A stretch of 64,000 nucleotides of DNA from Acanthaster planci (GCF_001949145.1 NW_019091365.1:2190371-2254370); one strand, 5' to 3'. Positions 26,293 to 40,236 are shown, counted from the first letter of the stretch. Made by a program: numbers and translations. Notes: generated by a model not told the origin, from the letters alone.

Positions 26293-28199
26293 ATAATATC
26301 AACTGACCAACGTTGGGAAGGGCAGTTAAAAGTCACATACATGTACATTTTGGGCATATTGAATATTTTGCTAACAACCTTTAGATTGGCATGATTTTAT
26401 TGTTAAAAATGCCTGTCGTTATGCAAGCATGAAAATGTATTTTTGTGTGTGTGTTTTACTTTCATGTACAGCTCTTCCAACCTTTATTTCTAAGACAAGG
26501 TTGTGCATCTGATGTAAGACCATGGTGTCATGTACAGGAGAGTTTTGAGAATCAAGATGTGCCTTGAGGTAAGTCTGTTGTTCATTCTGCGGAGACTCAT
26601 ACTCATATCACAACCAATTGTTAACATTGTGTTGTTCAGGTCGGTGAACAGGCGCTCTGCCTTGTAAATTTTGTGAGGTCATTTGTCTAATTTGTAATTA
26701 ATTTTGAACATTATCCTAACAGTCCACCTGAAAATTATTTAATTACAGACCATTTCCAAGGCTCAGAAATTTAAATGTACGTAGAGGGCCAAACAATTAA
26801 GACGATTCTGTAGGGGTGATAACAACTGGCGAGGGTTGTAACTTTTGTTGCTTGTACATCTACATTGCATAATGTACCTCCACTCAGTAAGGAGTTATTT
26901 TCTTAACTTGAAAGCTGTTAACATGGAAGTTGTAACACCTACCGTACATGTACATGATGGAAAGGGATGATCACGCCATTTAACTTTCTAAAGACAGTTT
27001 ATGACAAACCAAATGGGGCTGAGTCAATTCGAATAATTCACTATTCAAATATTTGATCTTCAATTTGATCGAAAATCTGAATATTCGGTCACACCAACCC
27101 ACAGATTGTTGATGAACAAACGATATACAAAATCAGTATATATCATACACATGTATGTGCCGCATACATACATGTATATATGTCGATGTATTAAACTTTT
27201 TGTCAATACGAGAGTCACACTATTTTGGTAAACAGATGTAAAGTGTACATCTGATGTAATTGCAGACGATGCATTACATTTGTAGCCTCATGAGATCACT
27301 TGTCACATTTTCGCTTTAGAAATTCAGTCCAACATAATGGCTGATGATATTTAACAATTACATGTATGTATTGACTGTTTTGGTTTGGGGTATGATGTTT
27401 TAACACCTGAGCTGACTGACTCGTAGCACTCAAAGCTTTGGCATTGTGTATGCATGCATCCTAGAGGGTGATAGAATTTTCACACGTCACATCATGGCTG
27501 GATCTGTCTCTTGAAGTCAAACCCAGAGCAGTAATGAACACGTATGCTCAGTATGCGTAAGTTACGCAATAATACTTGTACTGAAATGATACTGTGACAA
27601 GAAGTTTGACTCAACAATGAATGAGCTTTATGAACAAGCACATGCAGTCTACATGTAGATGGTTGTATAGTATATTAAACTGAAATACTTTGTGTTTTTG
27701 TTGTGAATAAAAACAGAAAAGCTGAATTAACGTGATAAACCCTACATGTACCAGGGCTTGCTTTCTCTGACATGTCATTAGCCTGCATACTCGTACATGT
27801 TCACATGAATTTGAACATCGTATAAAGTACATGTATCATCATATGAATCAGTTTAGCAAGATGTATGTCCCCAGGTATGTAGACCAAAAAACTTCTGAAG
27901 TAAAGCCAAACATAAGCAATTCGATTTGTAATTGAAAATTTTGGTCCAATTCATACCACTTTACCTGCTATCAACATGCTATGCGTACACGTATTTACAA
28001 ATATTTTAAGCAGTTTTTATAAACCACATCAAAATTGATTAAGGATGAGAGAGGAACAGTTGTTTGCCTTTTTAAAGTCAGTGACGACAAGGAGGACATG
28101 ATGGATGGTGGTTGCTTTCATGACCTCATCATTTCGTTTTAGGTTGATGATGATGAAGGGGATTGCTTGTCAAATGGTCAGTCGGATGAATGCTTGACA
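26293..28199. other. Intergenic, no gene seen
   Basis: AT-rich sequence with dispersed ACATGTA words (27,150-27,180, 27,360, 27,730). Short open frames lack protein-like composition. It lies downstream of the TRIM-NHL stop codon, so the first few hundred bases below 28,200 may be 3' UTR. Confidence 0.5.
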
Positions 28200-30552
28200 T
28201 CACACCTTCCGATACATCTTGACTGAATGGCAGTCAGCCACTGCCAGCTGCTCGTCATTGGACGTGAATGTGACGCCATGTGGTGAGTACAGATCTTTAG
28301 CCAGGCAGTCAAGAAAACTGCCAGTCAGGTCATAATGGTGAATGTGGCCAGAGCCAAACTCACCATTCCACACTGCAACATAGATGCCCGAGCTGTTGCA
28401 GCATACGCCACGGCAGCTCTGCACTGACTGACTGTTGATGGTTGGTTTGACAGTGGACAGTGTAGTACCATTGCTGTCAGCAACATCCACTTTCTGTTGG
28501 TTACCTCCACTGATCACAACTCTGCCAGTACAACCATCAATAGCCAGGTAGTGAGGTTGCGTTTGCACTGGTACTGTGTGCAAGAGCTTTCCATCAGCAG
28601 GTCTGTGTTCAGTCTGTACCATCCGCTTTACATCACCCACGATGATGGTACCATCCATCTTGACTGCTACACTCTGTAGGTCCACGTCTGTTTGGTCAAC
28701 CTCAATCTGTGGTACTGTAGTGAACGTTCTGACCAACTTGCCATTCTGGAATATCTTGACATACTTGGTGTCATCCACTATTACCAACTGACTGTCATGA
28801 CTGCAGATAGCTGCAGCGGCACGTGGATCTGGAAATGAAGAGGTACATTCATCTAGAAAAGTATACAGGTACAGTAATGTATGCAGTGCATGTGCTGGTA
28901 TCAAACTTATATCTAGAGCTGTGAAATTGTTCCCATCAACGATACCTGTATAATGCGGACATGTACATGTTCAGCCGACATGTCATGATATGAGATTGTA
29001 GAGGTGTGCCAGCTCTACACATGTACATGCATTATCCAGGGACAAAGATACCAGTGCGATTTGGGCAATATTGTATTTTTGTGGCTTTCCACAAATAATG
29101 TATACATGCACATTTGTACAGTAATTTTTTGCAATGCTTTTTGTTTACATTAGTACATGTACATGTATGCCCCTTACAGTACATGCGCACGGGTGATTTA
29201 TAATACTGAATTGTGCATTAGTTGGCACAAACAATGTACATATACATATACATGTACAGAAGTTAATGCTGTGAATGGGAAATAAACTTACATGATTGCA
29301 GGGCAATATTTCTCATATGTTGCCCCTCATTGCTGTAAATCACCACTCGCTTGTTCTCACTGTCTGCCACTGCAATTTCACCGGGTTGTGTTGCAGTAAC
29401 ACCTCGTGCCCCGTGGAACTCTCCCAGCCTTCTCCCATGTCTGCCAATCTCACGGCACATCTCCCACTGGCCCGCCCTCAGCTCCAGCTGGCCCAGACTG
29501 ATGTCACTGATGGGATTACCCTGGGCAAACCTCAGATATGAAAGGCTAGGATCAATATCAGGGGGATTTTGGCCCTTCAGTGATTCCAGATTTTTGCTGA
29601 GAAGGGGATAGAGGTGGAGGAAGTCATCATCTGAGGCGGTATTTGTGACATCCTTGGCTGTCTCCAGTGAGTGCTGTTTCCCTTGAAGCATCTCACTCAG
29701 TGATCTCGCCTGCTTGTCCAAGGATCTGTTGTGCTGCTCTTCAATTTGTTTGATTTCCTCAAGCAACTTGTTTTCTTGATTTGTTATCTCAGCTCTAATT
29801 CTTGCTGCCGTCGCCTCCACAGCCTTGATATTCTGCAGGGTTTCCCTTGCTAACTGTCGCTTAGCCTGAGATGAAGCAGCCAAGCATTGCTCAATTCCCT
29901 GTATGTCTTCGTTGAAATTGGAAAACATCTCATTCAGTGACTTTCTATATTTGAAGGAGGCATCTGCCACATCAGTGTAGTGGTGTGTGGGTTTACAGTG
30001 GTCTACAGCAGTGCAATCCAGGCATATTAACTCTTCACATGTCTCACAGTAAAGCTGCTGCACCTGCCCCTTGTGCTTGTGGCATTGAGGCTCATCCTTT
30101 TCTCGCGTTTTTTCCACTGGAGCTTTGCCCAAACATATTTCTTCCAGAGTGGCCACTGTGTGGTGGGATGCAGCAGTAAATCGCAAGTGTATCTTGCAGC
30201 AGCTTGGGCAGAGGTTCTGCGCGCAGTCCAGACAGCGGAGCATACCCTCTTTTTCCTTGTCGCATATCTGGCAGATGACCTTGGGGTCTTCCTGATGGGA
30301 GGCCTCCTCAACCATGCCCATCAAGTGGACATTTGTCTTCAAGCCTTGAATGTGTTTCCCCGAAAGAGCTGTGTCCAGTTTGCAGACTGGGCAAGGAATC
30401 TGTGCAGCACCCTTGTAGCTGCTTATGTGGTATTTCTCAAGACATCCCTCACAGAAGTTGTGTTGGCAGTCTAACATCTTGGGTCGTTTGCATTGGTTTT
30501 TGCAGATGCCGCATTCAAGATGGTTGCTGATTTTGGGGGGAGCTGTTGCCAT
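28200..30552 (-). CDS. TRIM-NHL E3 ubiquitin ligase, two coding exons
   Basis: Coding exons are 30552-29292 and 28828-28200, with GTAAGT donor and TTTCCAG acceptor; together they give 1890 bases (629 residues). The N-terminal RING finger has CGICKNQCKRP, CQHNFC, C and CPVC (residues about 14-60). Two B-boxes follow: one with CQICDKEKEG and HH, the second with CHKHKGQ, CETCEELIC and HH. A coiled coil spans about residues 205-330. The C-terminal half holds NHL-type beta-propeller repeats (GEIAVADSENKRVVIYSNEG; GTIIVGDV; YLAIDGCTGRVVISGG; GIYVAVWNGEFGSGHIHHYD). Such proteins ubiquitinate bound targets and some bind RNA or act in innate immunity. Lancelets have many copies, so a one-to-one name is not justified. 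Start chosen at MATAPPKISNH, close before the RING. Confidence 0.9.
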
Positions 30553-33500
30553 TTTTATCTGCTTACAAATGATATAAAAATGAACAGATTGTTGGTTGTG
30601 GCCAAAGCAACAAAACACAGTTTGTTAATGTTTCCTGCTTTGTCTTTAAAGAATTAGGTGTGATACATGTACATGTACACATGGGTAGGTACACATCTCT
30701 TCAAATCCAGATTTAGTGGTTGAAGTGATTAATGATTACTTCCATCATCTTGTTGCCGAGTAAGCATCTGTTGAAACACTGTTGCATAATTTTGTCCTTT
30801 TCCAATTTTCAATGTTAACATTTCATGAAATAGGTTGGCTCTTTTTCCTTCAATTACTTTTATGTGTTCTGATTTTTGAACAGTATGTTTTTCTGAATGG
30901 ATTCCTATGCAAAATTTTGATTTGAATCATGCATGATTGTAAAATATTATGAAGAGTGTGTTTATTGTTTTTTTAATACCCAGGATTAGATAAACTATTT
31001 GGCCTTCAGATCGGTGTTGTGATGGAGTTGATATGTATTGCTGCAACTAAAAATAAATAGAGACAAGAGTCTGCAATAAAACACACAAGAGTTAGATGTC
31101 AGTCTGTACAATATTCAGGCCAAGGATTTCTAAGTTTAATGCTGGTTTTAAAAAAAAGAAAAATAAATACCAACACAAGTTTAGGAATATTTCAATTTTT
31201 CAAGTCGGCGCAAGATACCGGTACATGTACATGTACAGTGCTTGTATCTTTAAGTGTAAATTCGTACCATGTAATGTGATTGTAGGGTCATAAAATCTGT
31301 TTCAGTTCACAATATGTGGATCATCCAATTTCATCACATTGATTTTTAAATGTGTAAATGATGATTCACATAAAATGTTGCAAATTCAGTAAAACACTAC
31401 TCGCTAAGAACATTTGTTTTAATTCACCCCACCATAATTTTTGTTTATGTTTCAAAAACATTATTTTGAAATATATGTCTTACATTCCCAAGGTATTCTT
31501 GCATTTTTCAAGCATTGTTTATGCAAAGTTACATGCACAGAACCCGTACAGACATGTACATGTACTTACATTGTACATTTGCATGTACATGTACATGTAA
31601 ATATGTAGTTGAATTTCAGCCAAATGCTTTTTCAAATTGAGCAATTTTTATCTGTGACTTTCTCCTTATACAGTAAATTGATCGCATCAAAATTAAATGC
31701 CACGGGTGAGATCCCAGGAAACTTTAAAATTTATGAAATAATTACCAGCACTTTTGAGGGCCCCAAAGCAGAGTAGCGCCTATGGTAGAGATTTGTGTTG
31801 GCCAAAAGGCACTCTTTAAGATACTTGGTTCTTGTGTTCTGTATCAACTTTTACAATGTATACATGTACACGGACATGTAAGTAACCACACGGACATGTA
31901 AGTAACCACAGTGATAACTTGGGATATTCCATATTAAAAACAGACTGTTTGAAAAGTCCTGAAATTGGGAAATCAAGAGAAATCCTGACTAATCTCACCC
32001 CTGAATGCTGAGAATGGTTAACTTAATATCATACTATTTAATGAATTTAAGAGTGGATAATTTCAGATACAAGTATGTAACTTTCTGAGCTGTTTTGTTG
32101 AGGCCGCTCTATATACACCAAGAAATTAACACCAAAAAATTGTCCTGATATGTTCTGCCCCATTTTTAACTGTTGCTATGGTGTCGCATGTTTGGATTGT
32201 TACAGTTAAAAACTTGGGACATCAAAAAAACAAACACTGCTGTGTGATGATGTACATGTACCTCTACCTTTCGATAACAGGTTTGGGGATGTTTGGGGTT
32301 AACGTACATGTATGTTATGTAGAGGGTTTTATATTCTGTGAATCATTTGGAAGCCGTGCATGTACACTGTATGCATGAATAGGCTTCCTGGTTGTGATCT
32401 ACCGCTACTTTACTTCAACCCCAGAGGGTCTAGCTTAAGCCGTTGCACATGGATAAGTGACTGCGATAAAAAAACAAAATGGATGGACCATTAGAGTGCA
32501 TGTACTCCATCGGTTACTACAAATTAAAAAAAGAAAATATCCAGTCATTTTTATCCCTCATATTCCATTATCATATGAGGAGAAAAGCCTGTGAGAGATT
32601 TCCATGTGGAAAATATAGACAGCAAAATCCAAATAATCTTGGCACTAAAAAATTATGTTTTAGTTTGGCCAGAACACTATAAATGCACTGCACATAGAGC
32701 ACACATTGCCACATCTGGTCACCCAAATTCTAAAGTTTTACAAAAAAGATGACCCGAACAAACGTTACTCAAAATTTCAGTTGTCCTATGAAAAAGTGTT
32801 GAGCACTACATTATACATATAAATGAGATACCGGTAGAAGTTGTTTACATGTACCGGTTCCTGTACATTTGGTGGTGAGCACATGGTGGCTTGCATAGTA
32901 TTTAGTGGATGAATCAGTTTGTGAAATAATCATCTGGCTTTATTAAACCTCATTCCAAAACAACATCAGATACATACATGTACATGTACCCTGTACATGT
33001 ACACACAAAATTTCCTTACCTCCTCTGAGATCCCGGTGAGAACAGTGGATCAGTATTTGTGCAGGCAAACAAGGCATATGTACTGTACTTACATGTAGTA
33101 GCAAGTCATCCACTTTGATACAGGAAGTAGAAATACATGTAAGCAGGATTTAGTTAGTGGCGACAGAAATATGGTGTACGGTGTCAGTGTCATGTGATGT
33201 GCTTTGCGGGGGTTATCTACAGTACATACCAGTACATTGTACATATACATGTGTGCATGTACATGTACATGTACAGTGTATTATTTGTAAGCTTTGCTTG
33301 GGACCCTTCCAGATACATGTGGAGATGTGGCACGCATGCGTACAACGCACAGGTACAGTACAAATTCCCTTTGTGTTTGGGTAGTGGTGCACAGTTACAC
33401 AGTGGCTGATCTTTGCCCCTTACCCAGATGACAGCCCATTTGTACACTAAATAATGGTACTTTGTGACTCTTGGCCATGATAAACACGTATATTCTATGG

Positions 33501-34900
33501 TATTTTCCGTCATGTAATTTCATTCTCATTTTTTTGGACTGTCATAAACAATACTGCAGTTTTAATTACAACTGTGCATGTCTTGTTGATGCTTTTTCTC
33601 TTTTTTTTTTTACTTTATACTCATACACACATCACAGAGCAAGGAAATACATGTAGTTGTAGTAGTATGTTTTGTTTGCTGCATTAATAAGGCCAAGTAT
33701 AAAAATAAAGTAGTTTCTCATTCCCACCTGCTCACATCCTTTTCTACGTCCGCCCTTTTTTCTTAATCTTCATTGGGGGAGGGGGTTGCATTTGCAACAA
33801 CGTTTCACTTTCAACAAATGTGTACATGTATACATGTACATACAAGGGAACTAGCGAGGTCCAATCTTTTTATTAGTTGGATTGTGAACCCGCTGACTCC
33901 AAATAATGCAGTTTTTGCAAAAAAAAAACATAAAAAATTGACATTATATTATTCTCGACTGTGTTTCTTAGTGTTTTGAAAAAGAAGACTAAAGTCAATA
34001 CAAGAGATAAACATAATCACCGCGGTGGATGATAAATACAGGAAAAAGATAATCGATGACTCGCGGTGTCGTGTTGCTGGTAGACTAAAGTCAACATTTT
34101 TTTCATCCAACCCTAGGTACCTGTAAGTTAATTGTAGGCAAAAAATGGCATTTTAGAGTACATGGATTTAGAAATGTTTCTTTTGTCCTCTAACCTGACA
34201 AAAATTTACTGTGTATTCATGATCCAGCTAATAAAAAAACTGGCCCAAGACCTGGCGATGGGGTTTAGACATACATGTATGCAAAGTATCAGTAGAAGTC
34301 CAGAAAATCCATCTGCCATACATTTTGGAAAAATCTGCGATATGTACGTGACAGAGGAAATTAAAAAACAGGCAACTTATTCAACCTCTGCCTAGTGCTG
34401 CGTACTACCATATATCATAACTTGGCTGTGTTGTTTGTAAACAATATCAAAGCACACATTGCTGTGGGGTTGATACCCACTATAGGTCACGTGATTTACT
34501 GGGTGCGATCGGTCTATTAATGATAAACGCCGCTCTATTCTTCCGAACTACTGAACATGGCTGCTTGTACATGTATTAGAAGTTTCACAGTTTGACCAAT
34601 CAAGCACAAGTATTCTTTTCATTTGAAATGTGTTTGGAAAGATAAATCATAATTACATGTTCGTGTCCTTATGCAATCCTCTAGAACACATGATGGTTTG
34701 GGTGCAGTACATGAGCGATCATTGGTACCATCATACTCCAGAAGTTTTGATCCAGAAAATAAACAATTATGGGCGAATATTTTCTTACCAAAGTGTAAAT
34801 ATTAAAACACAAAACGAACACCAAAACATTCATAAAAGAAATTACTTAAAAAAAATAACCAACATTTGAAAACAATATGCCCCAAAAGATCCTAAAATGA
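30553..34900. other. Intergenic, rich in TACATGTA microsatellites
   Basis: The first bases above 30,552 are the TRIM-NHL 5' UTR and promoter. No further gene is visible. Runs of alternating ACATGT occur near 30,665, 31,220, 31,560-31,595, 32,980-33,000 and 33,240-33,275. A 20-bp unit (CACGGACATGTAAGTAACCA) is duplicated at 31,868-31,908. Confidence 0.5.
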
Positions 34901-35071
34901 CAACAGTAAATCAAAATATGAAATAATTAATTAAAAAAAGAAAACAAATTGTCGAAACCAAAGGTTGCCAACAGTTCACTTCAATTTTTAATAACGAAGC
35001 TAAACGCAAATCATTAAAAAAATTCTTAAACAAATTTGGTTCCATTGTATAATATTTTATTTTATGTAAAA

Positions 35072-35335
35072 TTAATTTTTGATTGAATTCCTTGCCAAAA
35101 CGACACTTCTCAATTTTCCCCAAGGAGTTCCAATAGGATTTAAATGCTCTCCACATCTTTGTCTTTTTGCTTGGATGATCCTCGATCGTACAAGGTCATC
35201 ATTCATATTCACCCAACCCTGTTCCAACTGTTCCACTCTTTCCACTCTTAACTCTGTAAAACAGTCCGGAAAAACTTGAAATTCATGGTGGTGGCCGTAC
35301 TCTACTCCACCAAACTTAAAACGTAATGGCGACAT
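35072..35335 (-). CDS. Small unidentified single-exon gene (87 aa)
   Basis: Opens with MSPLRFKFGGVEYGHHHEFQ and has balanced, protein-like composition throughout: DCFTELRVERVEQLEQGW, DDLVRSRIIQAKRQRCGEH, then NPIGTPWGKLR and a stop. An AATAAA signal follows within about 25 bases of the stop, which supports a real 3' end. A central helix is likely. There is no signal peptide or membrane span. I do not recognise the family. Small conserved ciliary or sperm proteins often look like this, but that is only an impression. It could also be the last exon of a longer gene. Confidence 0.5.
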   Translation of the reverse strand: MSPLRFKFGGVEYGHHHEFQVFPDCFTELRVERVEQLEQGWVNMNDDLVRSRIIQAKRQRCGEHLNPIGTPWGKLRSVVLARNSIKN

Positions 35336-36585
35336 GTATGATTATGCCCCTTCCCTATATACATGTACCTCCCGGCACGCGCCAGGGCGCCTGCGCTGCG
35401 CCTGCCTGTATCTGTATGCTGTGCTGGTATGTGTTAGGCGCTCTCGGTCAATCTGCACCATCATGCAATCGCATTTTGCTATCAGTAGATATTGCATGAA
35501 TTCTCCAACTTACTTCCCCTTTTGAAATCAATCTTCCATAAATGTTAACTATAAACAAAGGCAATTAGCTGATGTAAAAATTATTGCCAAATAATATTGA
35601 GTAGCAAGATTGACAGACCGCTTCAGTATCTCGTGATCATGGACATCGCCCAATCGCACCGAACACGTGGTTGTGCATTGCGTAGGACGCCCCAAATGAT
35701 GGAACCAAGTTAGTTTGTTTGAGAATTTGTCTATTGATTTGCGTTGAGTTTGTTTGTAAAAAAAAAAGGGCGGCCAAAAGGGTCAAAATTAATTTTACAA
35801 AAAATAAAGTATTATACGATAGACCGTCGCAAATGCGGGACTTGATGATCCTACAAACTGGAACTGGATTCAGTTCACCAAACTGTCTCTTCTGGAACAA
35901 AATTCCGTTCTGCACTTCACTTGGTCCGGACAAACATTTCTTACAAGTGTGGCTCCACAGACAACTCACCACCACAGGTTGAAATGGTGCAGAGGTCAAC
36001 AATTCAACAACTTCCCACAGCCCATGTACGGTAAACTTGCCTTCCAAAATCTCTTTAGCTGTGTGTGTCTTTCTCTGTCCTTGTCTGCCAGAGCCTGTCT
36101 TTTTTTAGTCTACAATTCTTCTCGAAATTTCTTTTCATTACATAAATTTCTTAAAATAGACTTTTTACCATTACTTAATCTTATAAGAAATCTCCAGAAT
36201 GCGCGCCAAACAACCTGAAACTACATATACACAATCCCACAGGAAACTTCCAGAACGTACAACTAGAATATTCTGGACTACAGTGAGGTCATCCAATACG
36301 GCCTGGGGCAAATACCGGTCACACACAGAATCATGTGTGGTACCATTACATAATCTGCCACATGTACAGAGACTGTGTGTGTACATGTATACATAACATC
36401 TCCCCCCATAAGGAAAGAAAATTTTCGTCTCCAAAAAAGAAGTTCTGACACAAACCTTTCATCAAAACTTAAATTTACAATCAATTACCTTTTTGCAAAT
36501 TAACAAATTATGTGAGTCAAATTCAAACTCTTACATGTACTTGTTAGACAAAGAAATTAATATCGCTGTAATTAATTACAAGGAT

Positions 36586-37560
36586 CTAAACTCTGTACAG
36601 AGCATCCACAATAACATTGCTCCTTTCAGCAATGTGAACAATCTTGAGTGGATCAGGTTGCAAAATCAAACTCCACCGAAATATTCTTTGGTTCTTGGTC
36701 TTAAAATTCTCCAAAAACACAAGTGGGCTGTGATCAGTAGAAATGATCATTTCTCGGGCACTATTTGTAATGTACACTTCAAAGTGTTGCAAGGCAAGAA
36801 TCAAGCCTAATGCCTTCTTTTCGACGGTGGAATATTTTGCTTGTGTTTATTCAACTTTTTTGTGAAGTAACTGATTGGTCGCTTGATGCCTGACTCATCA
36901 TCTTGGAACAAAACCACTCCGACACCAACAGCACTGGTGTCAAGGACTATTTTGAACACCTTGTCAAACTTACATGTAGGTGCAGCAAGAGCTGGTTCGT
37001 TTGTGAAGACTACCTTCAATTTCTGAAATGCATTTTGGCATTTGACTTCACATTCTTTTGCAAGAGTTTAGTCGGGAGTGGCAATAGTACTGAAGTTTGG
37101 AACAAACTTTCTGTAAAATCCACTCATACCCAGGAATCTCGTAAGTTCTCCTTTCCCTTTGAGTACGGGAAACTCTTGAATAGCCTGAATCTTTGCTACT
37201 TGGGATAGCATGTGACCCTGACCAACCATGTGACCTACATGTAAGTCCAGATCCGGAGTCCCCGGCAGGAAGTGGTTAACAAAGTCTATTTTACTGACAA
37301 TTGCAGAGTTTCCCACTGTATTGATGCAGTCTTCCAACCTAGGAATGGGATAGGAATCAGTCTTAGTTACTGCATTGACCTTCAGATAATCTATGCAGAA
37401 CCTGTAAGTGTTCCATCAGGCTTCCGTACCATGACAATAACTCCATGAGCTCTGACTAGGTTCTATAATGTCACTCTCCAACATGAACTGAAATTTCTTC
37501 TTGAACCTTGGATAATTTGTCAGGGTTAAGTCTATACGGTGCGTGTTATATAGGTCTTGT
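36586..37560 (-). mobile_element. Ty3/gypsy-like reverse transcriptase and RNase H relic
   Basis: Minus-strand frames in order: an RT C-terminal part near 37,337-37,068 with FLGMSGFYRKFVPNFSTIA; an RNase H start near 37,019-36,807 with FKIVLDTSAVGVGVVLFQDD and RPISYFTKKLN; and 36,804-36,586 with LALQHFEVYI, STDHSPLVF and a final histidine/aspartate region. This is the Ty3/gypsy order. The RT palm before the thumb is missing and frames change between blocks. No integrase, protease or LTRs were identified. It is a non-functional fragment. Confidence 0.8.
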
Positions 37561-38929
37561 GTCCCCCACATCAACATCATCAACCGTCATTGATGTGTGG
37601 CCAAGTTTGTCAGAACTGACTTGTTTGTATCTTTGAAGCACGCCTGACAAATCTCTCAATTTTTCATCATTCAGATGGTGTATGATTTTTGTCTAATTTG
37701 GCAAGAATTTCTGAAGTTGAAAGCTGAACAGCCAGAAACTCAAGTTCAGATGTTTTTGTCTTATGGTCATCATCATTAGAATTGTCACTGTCGGACTCAA
37801 CGACAGCTATCCCCACAGGCTGCACTGTGGTTTAAGACCCAGACATTTCATAATTTTTTCCCTCGATATTATGCTTTTAATCAATTAAGTAGTATCTAAT
37901 GAGATAACGTTCACCAGAAATCATTTTGTTTTTAACAGTTTTACCGTATATTTCCCTGAAGTACGTTTTTTGAAGAAAGGTAGACTGATACATGTAATTG
38001 TTGAAAAAATGTCAACAAAAACTCTGCTTTTCAAAAACAAAATAATATCTTCAGAGAAACCTTTTTATCATTTTGTAGCTTGTTAGACACTCTTTTAGCT
38101 GATATAAATTTGCTTTTGAAAAATATTGAATGGAGTGTAGAAATTTGTGTTGCCAAACTGGAATGGAGTGCTGACTTACAAGCTGGTGTAGAATTGGTGG
38201 AGCGTGGAAGAGGATTATGGCGGAGGAATGGCTTGTGGTTACTGAAGTAGAGAGTGATAGATTCTTGATCCTGGTTGCTGGAGCATGAAATGGCTTGGGT
38301 CGTTGGTTACTTGAGTGATGAGAGGGGTGGATTCTGGATGCTGTTGGACTGTTGGTGGGTTTTGGTCGGTGGCTTTGGGTGTAGGTGACTCTAACACTTG
38401 GGGGAGGGGGACTGTTTGGACTTCAGGTATAGAGGACCCTAATGTCCGGCGGGAGGGGGGTGGTGGTGTCTTAGATTGTAGGAGTGGTCGCCATGAACTT
38501 GAAACAATGTCTTGTGGGACATCTTGATCAGGAAGATCTTGATGGGTACTCAGATTTTTCTGTGGAGCCGGTTCTTGATGGGAGCAATGATCTCATACCT
38601 GTCAACCATTCCGATTTAATCGGAGTTGTCCCGATTTTAAGTTTACATACCGCAAAAACTTGGAACGTTCCGATTTCCAACAAAATAGAAAAAAATGATA
38701 AAAAACATACAGCGTCATGGCAAAAGAGGGCGCCAAATGTACAGGAGAAAGAGGGCGCCACTGGCTTTTTTTTTTCATCGGTTGCCATTTTGTGAAGCGA
38801 CAGTGCATCGCTTGCATCTTACATGTGACTTTCGAATTCCGTTGCACGCGTGTGATCAGGCATGTCAGGTGGTGTAACCTCAGTTCAAATAGAGAATCGT
38901 TGCATGAATTAACGAGTTTGTACAGCAAT

Positions 38930-39130
38930 ATGGAGAATGATAAGCAAAAACACTTGCAACGATTCAGGGACGAATACAAAGAGCAGTTCCAATTCATAAC
39001 AACATCACATAAGGGTGAGTTTTTTGCATTCTGCAAGATCTGAGGCAACATATCAGTCATTCCACGGGGATGCAGAGAGGGAACCGTCACAAGCATCAAG
39101 TTCCAAAGGGAACTGAAAAGTATGTATTTT
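38930..39130 (+). pseudogene. BED-like zinc-finger fragment, possibly from a hAT-related gene
   Basis: A plus-strand frame reads MENDKQKHLQRFRDEYKEQF followed by SHKGEFFAFCKI. A TGA then falls where the second zinc-binding Cys would be expected, and after it sequence resembling a degenerate finger continues. Charged N-terminus, aromatic strand and CxxC start are common to BED-type fingers of hAT transposases and domesticated relatives. The rest of the protein is not visible. Confidence 0.3.
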
Positions 39131-40236
39131 TTGTCTAAAGAAAGTATTTCACTCAAGGCACATGTATGGGAAGAGTTGACAATGACAGGGTATTCTCCTT
39201 CAAATTTAAAAACTTCTGCCCCCCCCAAACTAAGGGAAATGTGCCAGGAATTACCTCGGATTGCACTACAGAGCATCTAGAACCCACAATTTTCTTAAAT
39301 TTCCAAATTTTCTAAAATTTCCCATAAGTAGGCCCCAGACCCCACGCCGTAAGGGCTCGTGCTTCGCGCTCGCAGATGTGTTCCTATGTTTGACTATGTT
39401 GGCAGGTATGTGATCTGTGCTGAGACCCAGTGGATGTGGTGGTCAGAATTGTGTGCACACTTGACGATGGCTGACTTGATGTACACATGTAGTCCTTCAT
39501 CGGCCATGAGGGTAGTGTTCCTTGATCCTGGTGGATAGGTTCCTGCCAGTTTCCCTGATGTAGACCTTTCTGTCCTCAGGGTATGCAGTAAACACCTGGG
39601 CGGCTGCTGGGGATTTCTTTGCAACTTGTTAGGAGCAAAGTGGATGACTCAGATACTTGCTGACAGTAGGATACATTGCTGCTGTTAAGAGGCTGAGCTG
39701 AAGCAAGGGAGACACACTTGACAGGGCCACCCACGTACTAGAGTCAAGCTTTCCAGGCCTCTGGTATGTTGAAATCAAGGAATAGGGCTGTGCATTCTGG
39801 GTCTCCAGCCCATACTCCTCGTAAACAAAGAAATAAGAGTTTAGAACGCGCTGGGTCGGGGCTGCGCTCCCCGGGCCTCCAGTCTCTGGTCCCTCAAAGG
39901 TGGGTGGCAAAAAAAAAGGGCTGCCCCGGGCATGACAAGACACTCTCCAGACCTCCTAACAGTTCTGCCCGAGAATCCTGGATATCTCCCATTGTACATC
40001 ACCAGCCTGGGTGGATGCCGGATCGTGTGACATGTAACAAGGCCATAAGGAAACCCGACTGACTCCTTGCCCCTATTCAGCTGCACCAGATCAGTGCCAT
40101 ATTTAGCTTCATCTGAGGGTGATGGAGGTCATGTTGTTGAGAGTGAACATCGTGGAGAAGGCGTGGTGCCTAGACACTCCGTGGTTATTTCTTCTCAGGA
40201 CGAGTCATTCACAATACAATCACTTTCTGTCTAAGA

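Noticed and set aside
29296-30530. Several plus-strand open frames over the TRIM-NHL exon
   Set aside because: They are shadows of the minus-strand coding exon, whose RING and B-box motifs are unambiguous.
34020-34080. ATCACCGCGGTGGAT palindrome as a binding site
   Set aside because: Short, isolated and without gene context; probably chance.
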